Assembly: GCF_000152625.1 (NCBI RefSeq)
Contig: NZ_CH724156.1
Coordinates: forward strand, 2,382,687 to 2,446,686
DNA length: 64,000 nt
Direction: 5' to 3'
Source: Roseovarius nubinhibens ISM
GTDB taxonomy: Bacteria; Pseudomonadota; Alphaproteobacteria; Rhodobacterales; Rhodobacteraceae
The notes beneath the pieces were generated by a model. The model did no database searches. It worked only from the letters and a program-made list of their open reading frames with translations, and was not told where the DNA came from. This document shows, one piece after another, positions 17,350-25,587 of this stretch (position 1 is its first letter; each line of letters starts with the position of its first letter). The translations under genes and the position numbers were made by a program.

Positions 17350-18528
17350 ATGATCCCGTCCATTCTGCCGACCTATAACCGTGCGCCCCTCAGCTTTGTC
17401 AAAGGCGAGGGCAGCTGGCTCATCGAGGCGGATGGGCGACGTTTTCTCGATCTTGGCGCGGGGATCGCGGTGAACGCGCTGGGCCATGCCCACCCCAAGC
17501 TGGTGGCGGCGCTGACCGAACAGGCGGGCAAGCTGTGGCACACGTCGAACCTCTATCACATCCCGGCGCAACAGGCGCTGGCCGACAAGCTGGTGGAACA
17601 CAGCTTTGCCGATACGGTGTTCTTCACCAATTCGGGCACCGAGAGCTGTGAGCTCGCGGTCAAGATGGCGCGCAAATACTGGTACGAGAAAAACGCCCCC
17701 GAACGGGTTGAGATCATTGCCTTTCATGGCTCGTTCCATGGCCGGTCCTCGGCCGGGATCGCGGCCGCCGGGTCGGAAAAGATGACCAAGGGCTTTGGTC
17801 CGCTGTTGCCCGGGTTCAAACATCTCGATTGGGGCGATCTCGAGGGGCTCAAGGGCGCGATCGACAGCCGCACCGCCGCCGTGCTGCTCGAGCCGGTGCA
17901 GGGCGAGGGCGGCATTCGCCCGATGGCCGATCACGATCTGCGCGCGTTGCGCCAGATTTGCGACGAGGCGGGCATTTTGCTCATCTTTGACGAGGTGCAA
18001 TGCGGCATGGGCCGGACCGGGCGGCTCTTTGCCCATGAATGGGCCGGTGTCACGCCCGATATCATGATGGTGGCCAAGGGCATTGGCGGGGGCTTTCCGC
18101 TCGGGGCGGTGCTGGCCACCGAGGCGGCCGCAGTGGCCATGACGGCGGGCTCGCACGGGTCGACCTATGGCGGCAACCCGCTGGCCTGTGCCGTGGGCTG
18201 TGCGGTGATGGATGAGGTGACCGCGCCCGGATTTCTCGAAACGGTCAACACCCGGGCGAGCCAGCTTCAGCAAAAGCTTGGCGGGCTCGTCGAGGCCTAT
18301 CCGGAAGTTTTTGCAGAGCTGCGCGGCTCGGGGCTGATGCTCGGGCTGAAATGCGTGGCGCCGAACACCGATGTGCTGCAGGCCTGCTATGAGGCCGGGC
18401 TCATCACCGTGCCCGCAGGCGACAATGTGATCCGCCTCCTGCCGCCTCTGACGCTCAGCGAAGACGAGGTGACCGAGGCGGTGTCGCGGCTCGACCATGC
18501 GGCGCGTGCCATCAAGGACCGGCTCTAA
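17350..18528 (+). CDS. argD: Acetylornithine/succinyldiaminopimelate aminotransferase
   Basis: A 392-residue class III PLP aminotransferase of arginine synthesis, converting N-acetylglutamate semialdehyde to N-acetylornithine. Key elements are NSGTESCELAVKMARKY (about 97-113, PLP phosphate), FHGSFHGRSS (about 124-133), IFDEVQCGMGRTG near 215 and the PLP lysine in MVAKGIGGGFPLGA near 240. Full length for the family. argF follows 53 bp downstream in the same direction, giving two consecutive arginine genes. The leader ORF and hairpin upstream suggest control by arginine supply. Confidence 0.94.
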   Translation: MIPSILPTYNRAPLSFVKGEGSWLIEADGRRFLDLGAGIAVNALGHAHPKLVAALTEQAGKLWHTSNLYHIPAQQALADKLVEHSFADTVFFTNSGTESCELAVKMARKYWYEKNAPERVEIIAFHGSFHGRSSAGIAAAGSEKMTKGFGPLLPGFKHLDWGDLEGLKGAIDSRTAAVLLEPVQGEGGIRPMADHDLRALRQICDEAGILLIFDEVQCGMGRTGRLFAHEWAGVTPDIMMVAKGIGGGFPLGAVLATEAAAVAMTAGSHGSTYGGNPLACAVGCAVMDEVTAPGFLETVNTRASQLQQKLGGLVEAYPEVFAELRGSGLMLGLKCVAPNTDVLQACYEAGLITVPAGDNVIRLLPPLTLSEDEVTEAVSRLDHAARAIKDRL

Positions 18529-18581
18529 GGCCCTCTGCTCTCACCATATTTTCCATGCCGGTCAACAAGGGGGACCGATAG

Positions 18582-19508
18582 ATGCCCGATTTTCTCGATA
18601 TTCACAAAACCGACGCTGGCGCGCTGCGCGATATTCTCGATCAGGCGAGCCAGATGAAACAGGCCCGTCTGGGTCGCAAACGCGGCGCGCCCGACGATGA
18701 TCAGCCGCTGGCCAATCACATGGTCGCGCTGATCTTTGAAAAACCGTCGACGCGGACGCGGGTGAGCTTTGACGCGGGCGTGCGGCAGATGGGCGGGCAG
18801 ACCATGCTCTTGTCCGGGGCAGAGCTGCAGCTTGGCCATGGCGAGACCATCGCCGACACCGCCCGGGTGCTGAGCCGCTATGTCGATCTGATCATGATCC
18901 GGACCTTTGACGAATCCGTCCTGCTCGAGCTGGCGGAACATTCGCAAGTGCCGGTGATCAACGGCCTGACAGACCGCACACACCCCTGTCAGATCATGGC
19001 CGATATCCTCACCTATGAGGAACATCGCGGGCCGATCAAGGGCAAGAAGGTCGTCTGGTCGGGCGATGGCAACAATGTCTGTGCCTCCTTCCTCCATGCC
19101 GCCGGCAAGTTCGGGTTTGATTTCACCTATACCGGTCCGCAACAGCTTGATCCCGAAGAGGAATTCATCGGCGAGGCGCGGCGCGCGGGGGTTCAGGTTA
19201 CGATCGAACGCGACGCGGCCAAGGCCGTCGAGGGTGCCGATCTGGTGGTCACGGACACCTGGGTCAGCATGCATGACAGCCAATCCACCAAGGAGCGACG
19301 GCATAATCTCCTGCGGTCCTATCAGGTGAATGACGCGCTGATGAGCCATGCCAAGCCCGATGCGCTCTTCATGCATTGCCTGCCGGCCCATCGCGAAGAA
19401 GAGGTCACGAGCAAGGTCATGGACGGGCCGCAATCGGTGATCTGGGACGAGGCCGAGAACCGGCTGCACGCCCAGAAGGCCGTGATGCGCTGGTGCCTCG
19501 GGGTCTGA
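18582..19508 (+). CDS. argF: Ornithine carbamoyltransferase
   Basis: A 308-residue transcarbamylase that makes citrulline from ornithine and carbamoyl phosphate. The carbamoyl-phosphate motif STRTR is near residue 56, HPCQ near 134, the ornithine-binding DTWVSM near 227 and HCLP near 265. It forms an operon with argD. A hairpin GGCCTTG/CAAGGCC (19516-19541) follows the stop but lacks a U-tract. Confidence 0.97.
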   Translation: MPDFLDIHKTDAGALRDILDQASQMKQARLGRKRGAPDDDQPLANHMVALIFEKPSTRTRVSFDAGVRQMGGQTMLLSGAELQLGHGETIADTARVLSRYVDLIMIRTFDESVLLELAEHSQVPVINGLTDRTHPCQIMADILTYEEHRGPIKGKKVVWSGDGNNVCASFLHAAGKFGFDFTYTGPQQLDPEEEFIGEARRAGVQVTIERDAAKAVEGADLVVTDTWVSMHDSQSTKERRHNLLRSYQVNDALMSHAKPDALFMHCLPAHREEEVTSKVMDGPQSVIWDEAENRLHAQKAVMRWCLGV

Positions 19509-19576
19509 GCCGACGGGCCTTGCAAATCCTGCGCCAAGGCCTAGCCTGAACCCGACACATCACGGTGGAGACGGGC

Positions 19577-20980
19577 ATGGCGAAGGCGCAGATCGGGGTC
19601 TATGGGCTGGGGACGATGGGCAGCGCTCTGGCGCTGAACATGGCCGAGGCCGGCATCCGCGTGGCCGTCACCAACCGCGAGGCCGACTGGATCGCCCGCT
19701 TTGTCACCGAGGCCGGGGCGCTTGCCGAAAATATCGTGCCCCAAGACGGGCTTGAGGCGTTTGTCGCGAGCCTCGTGACGCCGCGCGTGATCCTGTTCAT
19801 GATCCCCTCCGGCGCGCCGATGGACGCGATGATCGAGGCGATTGCGCCGCTTCTGTCGCCCGGTGACACGATCATCGACGGCGGCAATGCCAATTTCCAC
19901 GACACGCGGCGGCGGTCGGCGGCGCTGGCCACGCAGGATCTGCATTTCGTTGGCATGGGCGTGTCGGGCGGCGAAGAGGGCGCGCGGCATGGGCCGTCGA
20001 TGATGGTGGGCGGCTCGGACCATAGCTGGGCGCAGCTCAAACCGCTGCTCGAGGCCATCGCGGCGCGCTATGGCGAGGACCCCTGCGTCGCGCATCTCGG
20101 GCCGGATGGGGCGGGGCATTTCGTCAAGACGGTGCATAACGGGATTGAGTATGCCGACATGCAGGCGATTGCCGAGATCTACACGCTCGAACATCACGGC
20201 GCGGCCAAGATTCCCGAGGAAATCGGCGCCATGTTCACGCGCTGGGATGCCGGCCCCCTCAAGTCCTATCTGCTGGAAATCACAGGGAAACTTTTGACCT
20301 ATACCGATCCGGAAACCGGTCATCCCATGGTCGATGTGATCTGGGATGCGGCGGGGCAAAAGGGGACGGGGCGCTGGACGGTGATCGAGGCGCTGCGGAT
20401 GGGGCAATCGGCCAGCATGATCGAGGCTGCGGTGGGCGCGCGGGGCTGGTCGTCGGAGAAATACACCCGCGTCGAGGCCGAGAAAATCCTCGGCGGCGCG
20501 CGGGGGGCGATGGAGTGCAGCGAAGAGGTGCTGGCGGATGCCTTCATGGCGGCGCGGATCCTGAGCTATGCGCAGGGGTTTCGCATCCTGAAGGCGGCGT
20601 CAGAGGAGTATGACTGGCAGCTCGACATGGCGCGGATTGCTGAAATCTGGCGCGCGGGCTGTATCATTAGGTCGGCCATTCTCGACGATATTTCAGAAGC
20701 ATTCCAAGGGGATATCCCCCATGGTGAGCTGATCCTCGCGCCCCGGTTCGCCCAGACGCTGGCGCAGTGCATCCCGAGCCTGAGACAGGTCGTGTCGCAG
20801 GCGGTGCATAGCGGCCACGCGGTGCCCGCGCTCGCGGCGGGGCTGAGCTGGTACGACACGATGCGGCAGGGCTGGGGCAGCGCCAATATCATCCAGGCCC
20901 AGCGCGATTTCTTTGGCTATCACGGGTTCGAAAAATTCGGCGTCGAGGGGCAGTTCCACGGCCCCTGGTGGGACGATTAG
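19577..20980 (+). CDS. gnd: 6-phosphogluconate dehydrogenase, decarboxylating
   Basis: A 467-residue oxidative pentose phosphate enzyme producing ribulose 5-phosphate, CO2 and NADPH. The Rossmann start IGVYGLGTMGSALALNMAEAG, the catalytic IDGGNANFHDTRRR and MGVSGGEEGARHGPSMM segments, and the signature VHNGIEYADMQ (about 183-193) are intact. The ATG at 19577 with GGTGGAGA upstream is preferred over the in-frame GTG at 19565. It lies 68 bp after argF and may be read with it. Copy A of the 11-bp-period repeat begins 7 bp after the stop. Confidence 0.96.
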   Translation: MAKAQIGVYGLGTMGSALALNMAEAGIRVAVTNREADWIARFVTEAGALAENIVPQDGLEAFVASLVTPRVILFMIPSGAPMDAMIEAIAPLLSPGDTIIDGGNANFHDTRRRSAALATQDLHFVGMGVSGGEEGARHGPSMMVGGSDHSWAQLKPLLEAIAARYGEDPCVAHLGPDGAGHFVKTVHNGIEYADMQAIAEIYTLEHHGAAKIPEEIGAMFTRWDAGPLKSYLLEITGKLLTYTDPETGHPMVDVIWDAAGQKGTGRWTVIEALRMGQSASMIEAAVGARGWSSEKYTRVEAEKILGGARGAMECSEEVLADAFMAARILSYAQGFRILKAASEEYDWQLDMARIAEIWRAGCIIRSAILDDISEAFQGDIPHGELILAPRFAQTLAQCIPSLRQVVSQAVHSGHAVPALAAGLSWYDTMRQGWGSANIIQAQRDFFGYHGFEKFGVEGQFHGPWWDD

Positions 20981-20987
20981 GCGATGT

Positions 20988-21024
20988 CGGTAACACGTCG
21001 GTATTTCGACGGTATCGCGACTGT
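20988..21024 (+). repeat. 11-bp-period intergenic repeat, copy A
   Basis: Three 11-bp units, CGGTAACACGT (20988), CGGTATTTCGA (20999) and CGGTATCGCGA (21010), are followed by CTGT. The same order of unit endings (CGT, CGA, CGA, then CTGT) is found at 24582 and 45740. It lies just beyond the gnd stop. Confidence 0.75.
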
Positions 21025-21044
21025 CCGGATTTTCGGGGTCTCGC

Positions 21045-21599
21045 CTAGCTGCTGCAGAGGTCCCATTGCGGTGCGGCGGCGCTTTCCAGCAGGTAGGGCG
21101 CGAAGGTGAGGGCGCCGAGGATGAGGGCGGTGAGGGCGCAGAGGAGGACGGCGCCGGCGGCCATGTCCTTGGCCCGGCCGATGAGCGGGTGGGGCGCGGT
21201 GGTGATCGCGTTGCAGGTGGTCTCGACCGCAGTGTTGAGGATTTCCGCGGCGATCACCAGACCGATGCAGAGGATGATCCAGCGCCAGGCGGCGAGATCG
21301 ATCTGCAGGATGAAGCCGAGGCCGATGGCGAGGGCCGCTGCGCCGAGGTGGAGCCAGGCGCTATGTTCGCGCCGTAGGACCAGCTTGATGCCATGGGCGG
21401 CAAAGCCAAAGCTCCGAGCGCGGTGACGCCAGGTGAATTTCCGGGCCGCTGCGGGCGGCGTTGGGGTCTCTGTCGGGTCTGTCGGATCTAATGTCCAGCT
21501 CAGGGGGCTTGCCGTATCAGAGGCGGGCAGGAGGCGGAGGGTTCGGGCGATCCAGAGGAGCGCGCCGAAGAGGAGGGCGATGAGGGCGCAGCAGATCAT
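21045..21599 (-). CDS. Diacylglycerol kinase family membrane protein with N-terminal extension
   Basis: A 184-residue protein. The C-terminal part carries the DgkA pattern: RSFGFAAHGIKLVLRREHSAW, then three membrane helices with the catalytic signature AAEILNTAVE near residue 130 and a GRAKDMAAGAVLL segment. E. coli DgkA has about 120 residues; here an extra N-terminal membrane helix (residues 1-22) and a Pro/Thr-rich linker are added. The family phosphorylates diacylglycerol or, in Gram-positives, undecaprenol. It is the last gene of a four-gene operon and overlaps the LDI-like gene by 4 bp. Confidence 0.82.
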   Translation of the reverse strand: MICCALIALLFGALLWIARTLRLLPASDTASPLSWTLDPTDPTETPTPPAAARKFTWRHRARSFGFAAHGIKLVLRREHSAWLHLGAAALAIGLGFILQIDLAAWRWIILCIGLVIAAEILNTAVETTCNAITTAPHPLIGRAKDMAAGAVLLCALTALILGALTFAPYLLESAAAPQWDLCSS

Positions 21600-23503
21600 T
21601 GCGCCGCCTCTTTGGTCGAGAGGCCAACGGGTTTGGCCGGGGTCAGGGTGAGGCTGGTCCGCTCGGTGAGGGTGACAGAGAACGTGACCTCGCCGGAGGC
21701 GTCGGAGAGAAGCTCGGCGGGCTCGGGCGCGCAGAGCCTGCAACGCGTGCGAGGGGCGAGCCCCGCCACGGTGAGCGTGACCTCTGAGCCCGGCGCGGTG
21801 GGCACGAGGCTCAGGGCCAAGCCCCCATCCTGCCAGCGCGCGTTGGCGACGAGGACATCGGGATAGGGCGCCGAGGCGAGATAGGGGGTCTGTGGCGGCA
21901 GCGGGGCGGTCACGAGGTGGCGCAGGCTGTCGCGGCGCAGCACGCGGGCGAGCATCTCATTGGCATGGGCCCAGATCGAGGCCCCGGGCCGGTGCGCGAT
22001 GCCATTGGCGAGGCAAAGCGGCAGATCGCGCGCCAGATGGTCCTGCAGCGCGCGGGCGGCGCTCGCATCGCCCATTTCCCCCGCGGCGGCGGCGGTAGCG
22101 GCATAGCCCGCGGCGCGGGTGAAGCGGTAATTGCCCACATCGACCGGCCAGATGACCGCGCGCCAATCGCGCCCGGCGCGGGCGATCTGCAGCGCGGCCC
22201 ATTGGCGTCGGGCGATGTCGGGGAAGACGGCGTTGAAGAAAAGGCAAGGAAAGCTCTGGAGCACCGCGCCGCCGATGGCGGGCGGGGCAAAGCCCGTATA
22301 GCTCGACCGGAAGGGCAGAAAGCGCCCGTTGGTGTCGATGAACTCGGCCTCGAGATGCTGGCGGAAGGCGGGGGCGATTGTTTGCCAATGGGCGGTGCCA
22401 TAGGCCGCGTCATAGGCGCGGATCGCGGTGGCGGTGATCGCGTTGCAGAGGGGAAAGACCCAGTTCGGCTCGCAGGGCAGCAATCCATAGCTGGCGCGCG
22501 CGTATTGGGCGACAAGCGTCTCGATGATCTCGTGGATCGTGTAGCTGTAGCGGACATCCCTGTCGGAGATGCAGGTCATCCGCAGGGCGTCCTCGTCGAG
22601 CGGATAGCCCACGGCCTTTTGGTGGTAGAGAAGCTGGGCCGCGACAAAGCCGGAATACATGATGTTGTCGCGGGCGAAGGGATCGCCATTGCGGTCGAGA
22701 TTGCCCCAGCTGTTTTCGAGCTTCCAATAGCGCCAGACGCGGGGGTCGGCCTGCTTGGCCTTCAGCTTGGATTGGGCCTCGGCCATGTAGCCCGCGAAGG
22801 CAGGAAGGTGGGCGGCTTGAACCGCCGAGAGGGCGTAGGAGGTGAAGTTGAGCTGATAGCGCAGGGCGGCGGTCTGGAACTGATCGAGCTGGTCAAAGCC
22901 GTTGAAGGTCTCGACCGGTTGCAGGGCGCGATCGAGGAGCAGGCGCAGGGCGGCGAGATCTGCGTCGGTGAGCGCGTCAGCCTGGGGTGTGGGCGGGGCG
23001 GTGTCGGGCTGATAGGCGCGCAGGGCTTGGTTGAGGGCGCGGCGTTTTCGGGGCAGGCGCCAGGTTTGAAAGGTTTGATGGCAGAGTAAGCCGGTGAGGA
23101 GGACCGGGGGCAGCCAGAGGACGTTTTCGCTGCCCGCCGCGGGGGCTGTCCACATGGCGAGAAGGGCGAGGCCGAGCCAAGTGGCGCAGGGCAGGATCAC
23201 ATTGCCGGTGGCGAACCAGATCACCAGGCTCAGCCCGAAGGCGAGAAGCCCGGCCAAGAGCAGCATGAGGGCCATGGTATCGCCTTGGCCGGTGATGGCG
23301 GGAAGGAACCCGAGGCCGGGGAACAAGAGCCCGAGACCGAAGGTTTGCGGCGCCTCTCCGGGCATGAGGATCAGGGCAAAGCCGATCAGCGAAAGCATCG
23401 CGTAGCCGATGAGAAAGCGCGATTGTTTCGCGCTTGTGAGCGGGCCGCAAGCGCTGTCGGGGATCGGGAAGAGGGAAATTTCGTCGGGCAAACTACTCTG
23501 CAT
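21596..23503 (-). CDS. Linalool dehydratase/isomerase-like membrane enzyme
   Basis: A 635-residue protein. Residues about 30-147 hold four or five membrane helices. The rest resembles the linalool dehydratase/isomerase (LDI) catalytic domain: WRYWKLENSWGNLD (257-270), ARDNIMYSGFVAAQLLYH (277-294), YSYTIHEIIE (319-328) and CEPNWVFPLC (344-353). The two cysteines are nine residues apart, the spacing of the LDI active-site pair, and Glu follows the first. A beta-rich tail follows. LDI hydrates, dehydrates or isomerises terpene alcohols; here the substrate is unknown. The start at 23503 lies 22 bp after the regulator gene. Family assignment is by motif memory, not a database search. Confidence 0.65.
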   Translation of the reverse strand: MQSSLPDEISLFPIPDSACGPLTSAKQSRFLIGYAMLSLIGFALILMPGEAPQTFGLGLLFPGLGFLPAITGQGDTMALMLLLAGLLAFGLSLVIWFATGNVILPCATWLGLALLAMWTAPAAGSENVLWLPPVLLTGLLCHQTFQTWRLPRKRRALNQALRAYQPDTAPPTPQADALTDADLAALRLLLDRALQPVETFNGFDQLDQFQTAALRYQLNFTSYALSAVQAAHLPAFAGYMAEAQSKLKAKQADPRVWRYWKLENSWGNLDRNGDPFARDNIMYSGFVAAQLLYHQKAVGYPLDEDALRMTCISDRDVRYSYTIHEIIETLVAQYARASYGLLPCEPNWVFPLCNAITATAIRAYDAAYGTAHWQTIAPAFRQHLEAEFIDTNGRFLPFRSSYTGFAPPAIGGAVLQSFPCLFFNAVFPDIARRQWAALQIARAGRDWRAVIWPVDVGNYRFTRAAGYAATAAAAGEMGDASAARALQDHLARDLPLCLANGIAHRPGASIWAHANEMLARVLRRDSLRHLVTAPLPPQTPYLASAPYPDVLVANARWQDGGLALSLVPTAPGSEVTLTVAGLAPRTRCRLCAPEPAELLSDASGEVTFSVTLTERTSLTLTPAKPVGLSTKEAAQ

Positions 23504-23525
23504 CACAAAGTTAACCTTCAAATTT

Positions 23526-23897
23526 TTACACAACAGGTTTCGGGGGCGTGGCGGGGGCGGGGCGTTCCGCGTCTTGGGTCGCGTCCTTGACGATTCTTTC
23601 GAGCACGGCGAGGTAGTCGAAAAACTGTTTCTGCCCCTCGGCGGTGATCGTGCAATGGGTGTGGGGGCGGTTGTTTTCATAGCCCTTTTCCACGGTGACC
23701 AGCCCGGCGTCTTGCAGGACCTTGATATGGCGGCTCAGATTGCCGTCGGTCAGGTCGCAGAGCCGTTTGAGATCGACGAAGGAGAGGCCCTTGGGGTGCG
23801 AGACCAGCGAGGTCAGCAGCCCAAGCCGGGCCTTTTCGTGAATGGTCCGTTCGAGCCCGTCATAGGAAAACCGGGCGCGGTTGCGATCCTCAGTCAT
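23526..23897 (-). CDS. Winged-helix transcriptional regulator
   Basis: A 123-residue DNA-binding protein of the ArsR/HTH_34-like winged-helix type. LSFVDLKRLCDLTDGNLSRH and IKVLQDAGLVTVEKGYENNR (about residues 33-72) give the recognition helix and wing; the HTHCTITAEGQKQF segment completes the fold. Its start overlaps the upstream membrane-protein stop by 4 bp and the LDI-like gene follows after 22 bp. Regulators of this kind often sit beside a membrane protein of unknown function, as here. It probably controls its own operon. Confidence 0.85.
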   Translation of the reverse strand: MTEDRNRARFSYDGLERTIHEKARLGLLTSLVSHPKGLSFVDLKRLCDLTDGNLSRHIKVLQDAGLVTVEKGYENNRPHTHCTITAEGQKQFFDYLAVLERIVKDATQDAERPAPATPPKPVV

Positions 23898-24508
23898 GGC
23901 AGGGGTCTCCTTTGCGGGTTTTTGCGCTTTTCCGGGGCCCAGTGGAGCAGGCAGGCCAGAAGGATCTGGCCGAGGCCGAACGGCAGGCCCATGGCCCAAG
24001 GGGTGATGGCTGTGGCCTGGGCCGAGATCAAGAGGACGAGCAGCCCCGCGACGAGATACCAGCCCGCGGCGAAGAGCGTGTTGCGCGGCAGCATCGAGGT
24101 GGCGGCAAAGAGGCCAAGCGCGAGGAGGATCTGCCAGAGCCCCGGTAAGATCCACGTGATCTCAGGGGTTTGCGTCAGGATGATCCAGCCGAGCGCGGCC
24201 CCGGCAATGAGGCAGGGCAGGAATTTTTGCAAGATCGCCCAGAGCAGATTTGAGGCGTTTGGGCCGTGGGTGCGGCGGGTGAGGGCGTAGGTCTCGATGG
24301 CGATGAGCGCGGTGCTGAGGCAGGCGAGGGCGATCCAGGGGAGGAGGGACGTGTCGCCGCCGGTCAGGGCCTGCAGCGTCGCGAGCCCGAGGGCCAGAGC
24401 GCCGGTGAGAGCGATCACCAGAGGGCCAAACCCCTGAAATAGCTGCACGTCCGCAATCTGACTGCGGATGTTCGAGATATCGTCCAGGGCGCGCTGTAGC
24501 TCGGTCAT
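23894..24508 (-). CDS. Integral membrane protein of unknown function paired with winged-helix regulator
   Basis: A 204-residue protein with about six hydrophobic segments after a short helical N-terminus (MTELQRALDDISNIRSQIAD). I recognise no named family. It is the first gene of the operon membrane protein, regulator, LDI-like enzyme, DgkA-like protein. The ATG at 24508 is preferred over an upstream in-frame ATG because MTELQRAL starts the conserved-looking helix. Confidence 0.7.
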   Translation of the reverse strand: MTELQRALDDISNIRSQIADVQLFQGFGPLVIALTGALALGLATLQALTGGDTSLLPWIALACLSTALIAIETYALTRRTHGPNASNLLWAILQKFLPCLIAGAALGWIILTQTPEITWILPGLWQILLALGLFAATSMLPRNTLFAAGWYLVAGLLVLLISAQATAITPWAMGLPFGLGQILLACLLHWAPEKRKNPQRRPLP

Positions 24509-24581
24509 GGAGTTCTTTGTATTGCAAAGTGATCTCTCGGGCAAGGGGGATTTGGTTGCCAAAATGGCGTTTGCGGCTTTG

Positions 24582-24623
24582 CGGTATCACGTCGGTATTG
24601 CGACGGTAACACGACTGTGGCGG
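24582..24623 (+). repeat. 11-bp-period intergenic repeat, copy B
   Basis: Units CGGTATCACGT (24582), CGGTATTGCGA (24593) and CGGTAACACGA (24604) are followed by CTGTGGCGG. It ends 3 bp from the stop of the glutaredoxin-MauE gene on the opposite strand and lies upstream of the membrane-protein operon. Confidence 0.75.
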
Positions 24624-24625
24624 GA

Positions 24626-25414
24626 TCAGACTGCCAGGTGCAGGAGCATCACGATCGCCATTCCCATCATCATCAGGTTTTCCGTCAGGCTGACGAAGCC
24701 AAGCGGCACGTTCGAGCCGCCGCCCACGCAGGCGCATTTCAGCTTGCGCTTGTCGATATAGACCGCCTTGAACACGCTGACAGCGCCGATGGTGGAGATA
24801 AAGAGCGCGGCGGGGGCGGACAGCGGCGTCAGGATCATGCCGGTCATCAGGACGCCTGCGCCGACCTCGACCCAAGGGTAGACATAGGCGTAAGGCACCC
24901 ATTTTCGCGCCAGCAGATCGTAGTTGAGAAACATCGTGGTAAAGCTCTCGATGTCGCGGAGCTTTTGCATGCCGAGCAGGATCATCGACAGCGAGATGAA
25001 CCAGCCCAGTGTCTGCCAGGTGAGCGCGCCGAGAAAGCCGATGGAGAGCGCCAGCGCGGTGGCGGCGGCCACGGCAAAGAGGTAGATCACCGGTCGGTAG
25101 GTGGTGGCATCCGGGTCGTAACCGGTCAGCTTTTGGCGTAGCGCGTCATAGCCGCCGACACGCGTGCCGTCGATCCAGACCTGTGGCGTGGTGGGCACGT
25201 CATGGGCGGCCTTAAAAGCATCGACCTCGGCGCGCTCGCGAAACAGCCGGTCATCGACCTCGAACCCTTTGCTCTGCAAAAGCCAGCGCGCCTTTTGCCC
25301 CGCCGGGCAGAGATGGTCTGGCAGGGCCATGCGGTAGAGAACGGCGGTTTTGCCGGTGGCCGCCGTGGCGGGATCGGTGGTCACATCGGCAACATTGCGC
25401 GTGGTCTCGGGCAT
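24626..25414 (-). CDS. Glutaredoxin domain fused to MauE/DoxX-type membrane domain
   Basis: A 262-residue fusion. Residues 24-98 form a glutaredoxin fold with the active site CPAG at 36-39 (one cysteine, so monothiol-like), the cis-proline motif TTPQVWI near 75 and the GGYDAL ending. Residues about 108-260 hold four membrane helices of the MauE/DoxX redox-associated type, with a conserved-looking KCACVGGG segment near 226. The combination suggests passing electrons or thiols across the inner membrane, as MauE-like proteins help disulfide formation in methylamine dehydrogenase; that role is inferred. AAGGAG precedes the ATG at 25414. Confidence 0.83.
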   Translation of the reverse strand: MPETTRNVADVTTDPATAATGKTAVLYRMALPDHLCPAGQKARWLLQSKGFEVDDRLFRERAEVDAFKAAHDVPTTPQVWIDGTRVGGYDALRQKLTGYDPDATTYRPVIYLFAVAAATALALSIGFLGALTWQTLGWFISLSMILLGMQKLRDIESFTTMFLNYDLLARKWVPYAYVYPWVEVGAGVLMTGMILTPLSAPAALFISTIGAVSVFKAVYIDKRKLKCACVGGGSNVPLGFVSLTENLMMMGMAIVMLLHLAV

Positions 25415-25587
25415 GGCGGGGCTCCTTCATGTCTGGGATCTGAGACGACCCATATAAGGTGAAACGTAATGGGGGCGGGGCTTGGTTCCATAAGGGCGGG
25501 GCGTCGTGGGGACGCAAAGATGCCAAAAAATCGTCTCAAAACCTTGCAACACTGCGGGAGTGAACAGAGTAGAGTGTAGAGAGTGCT

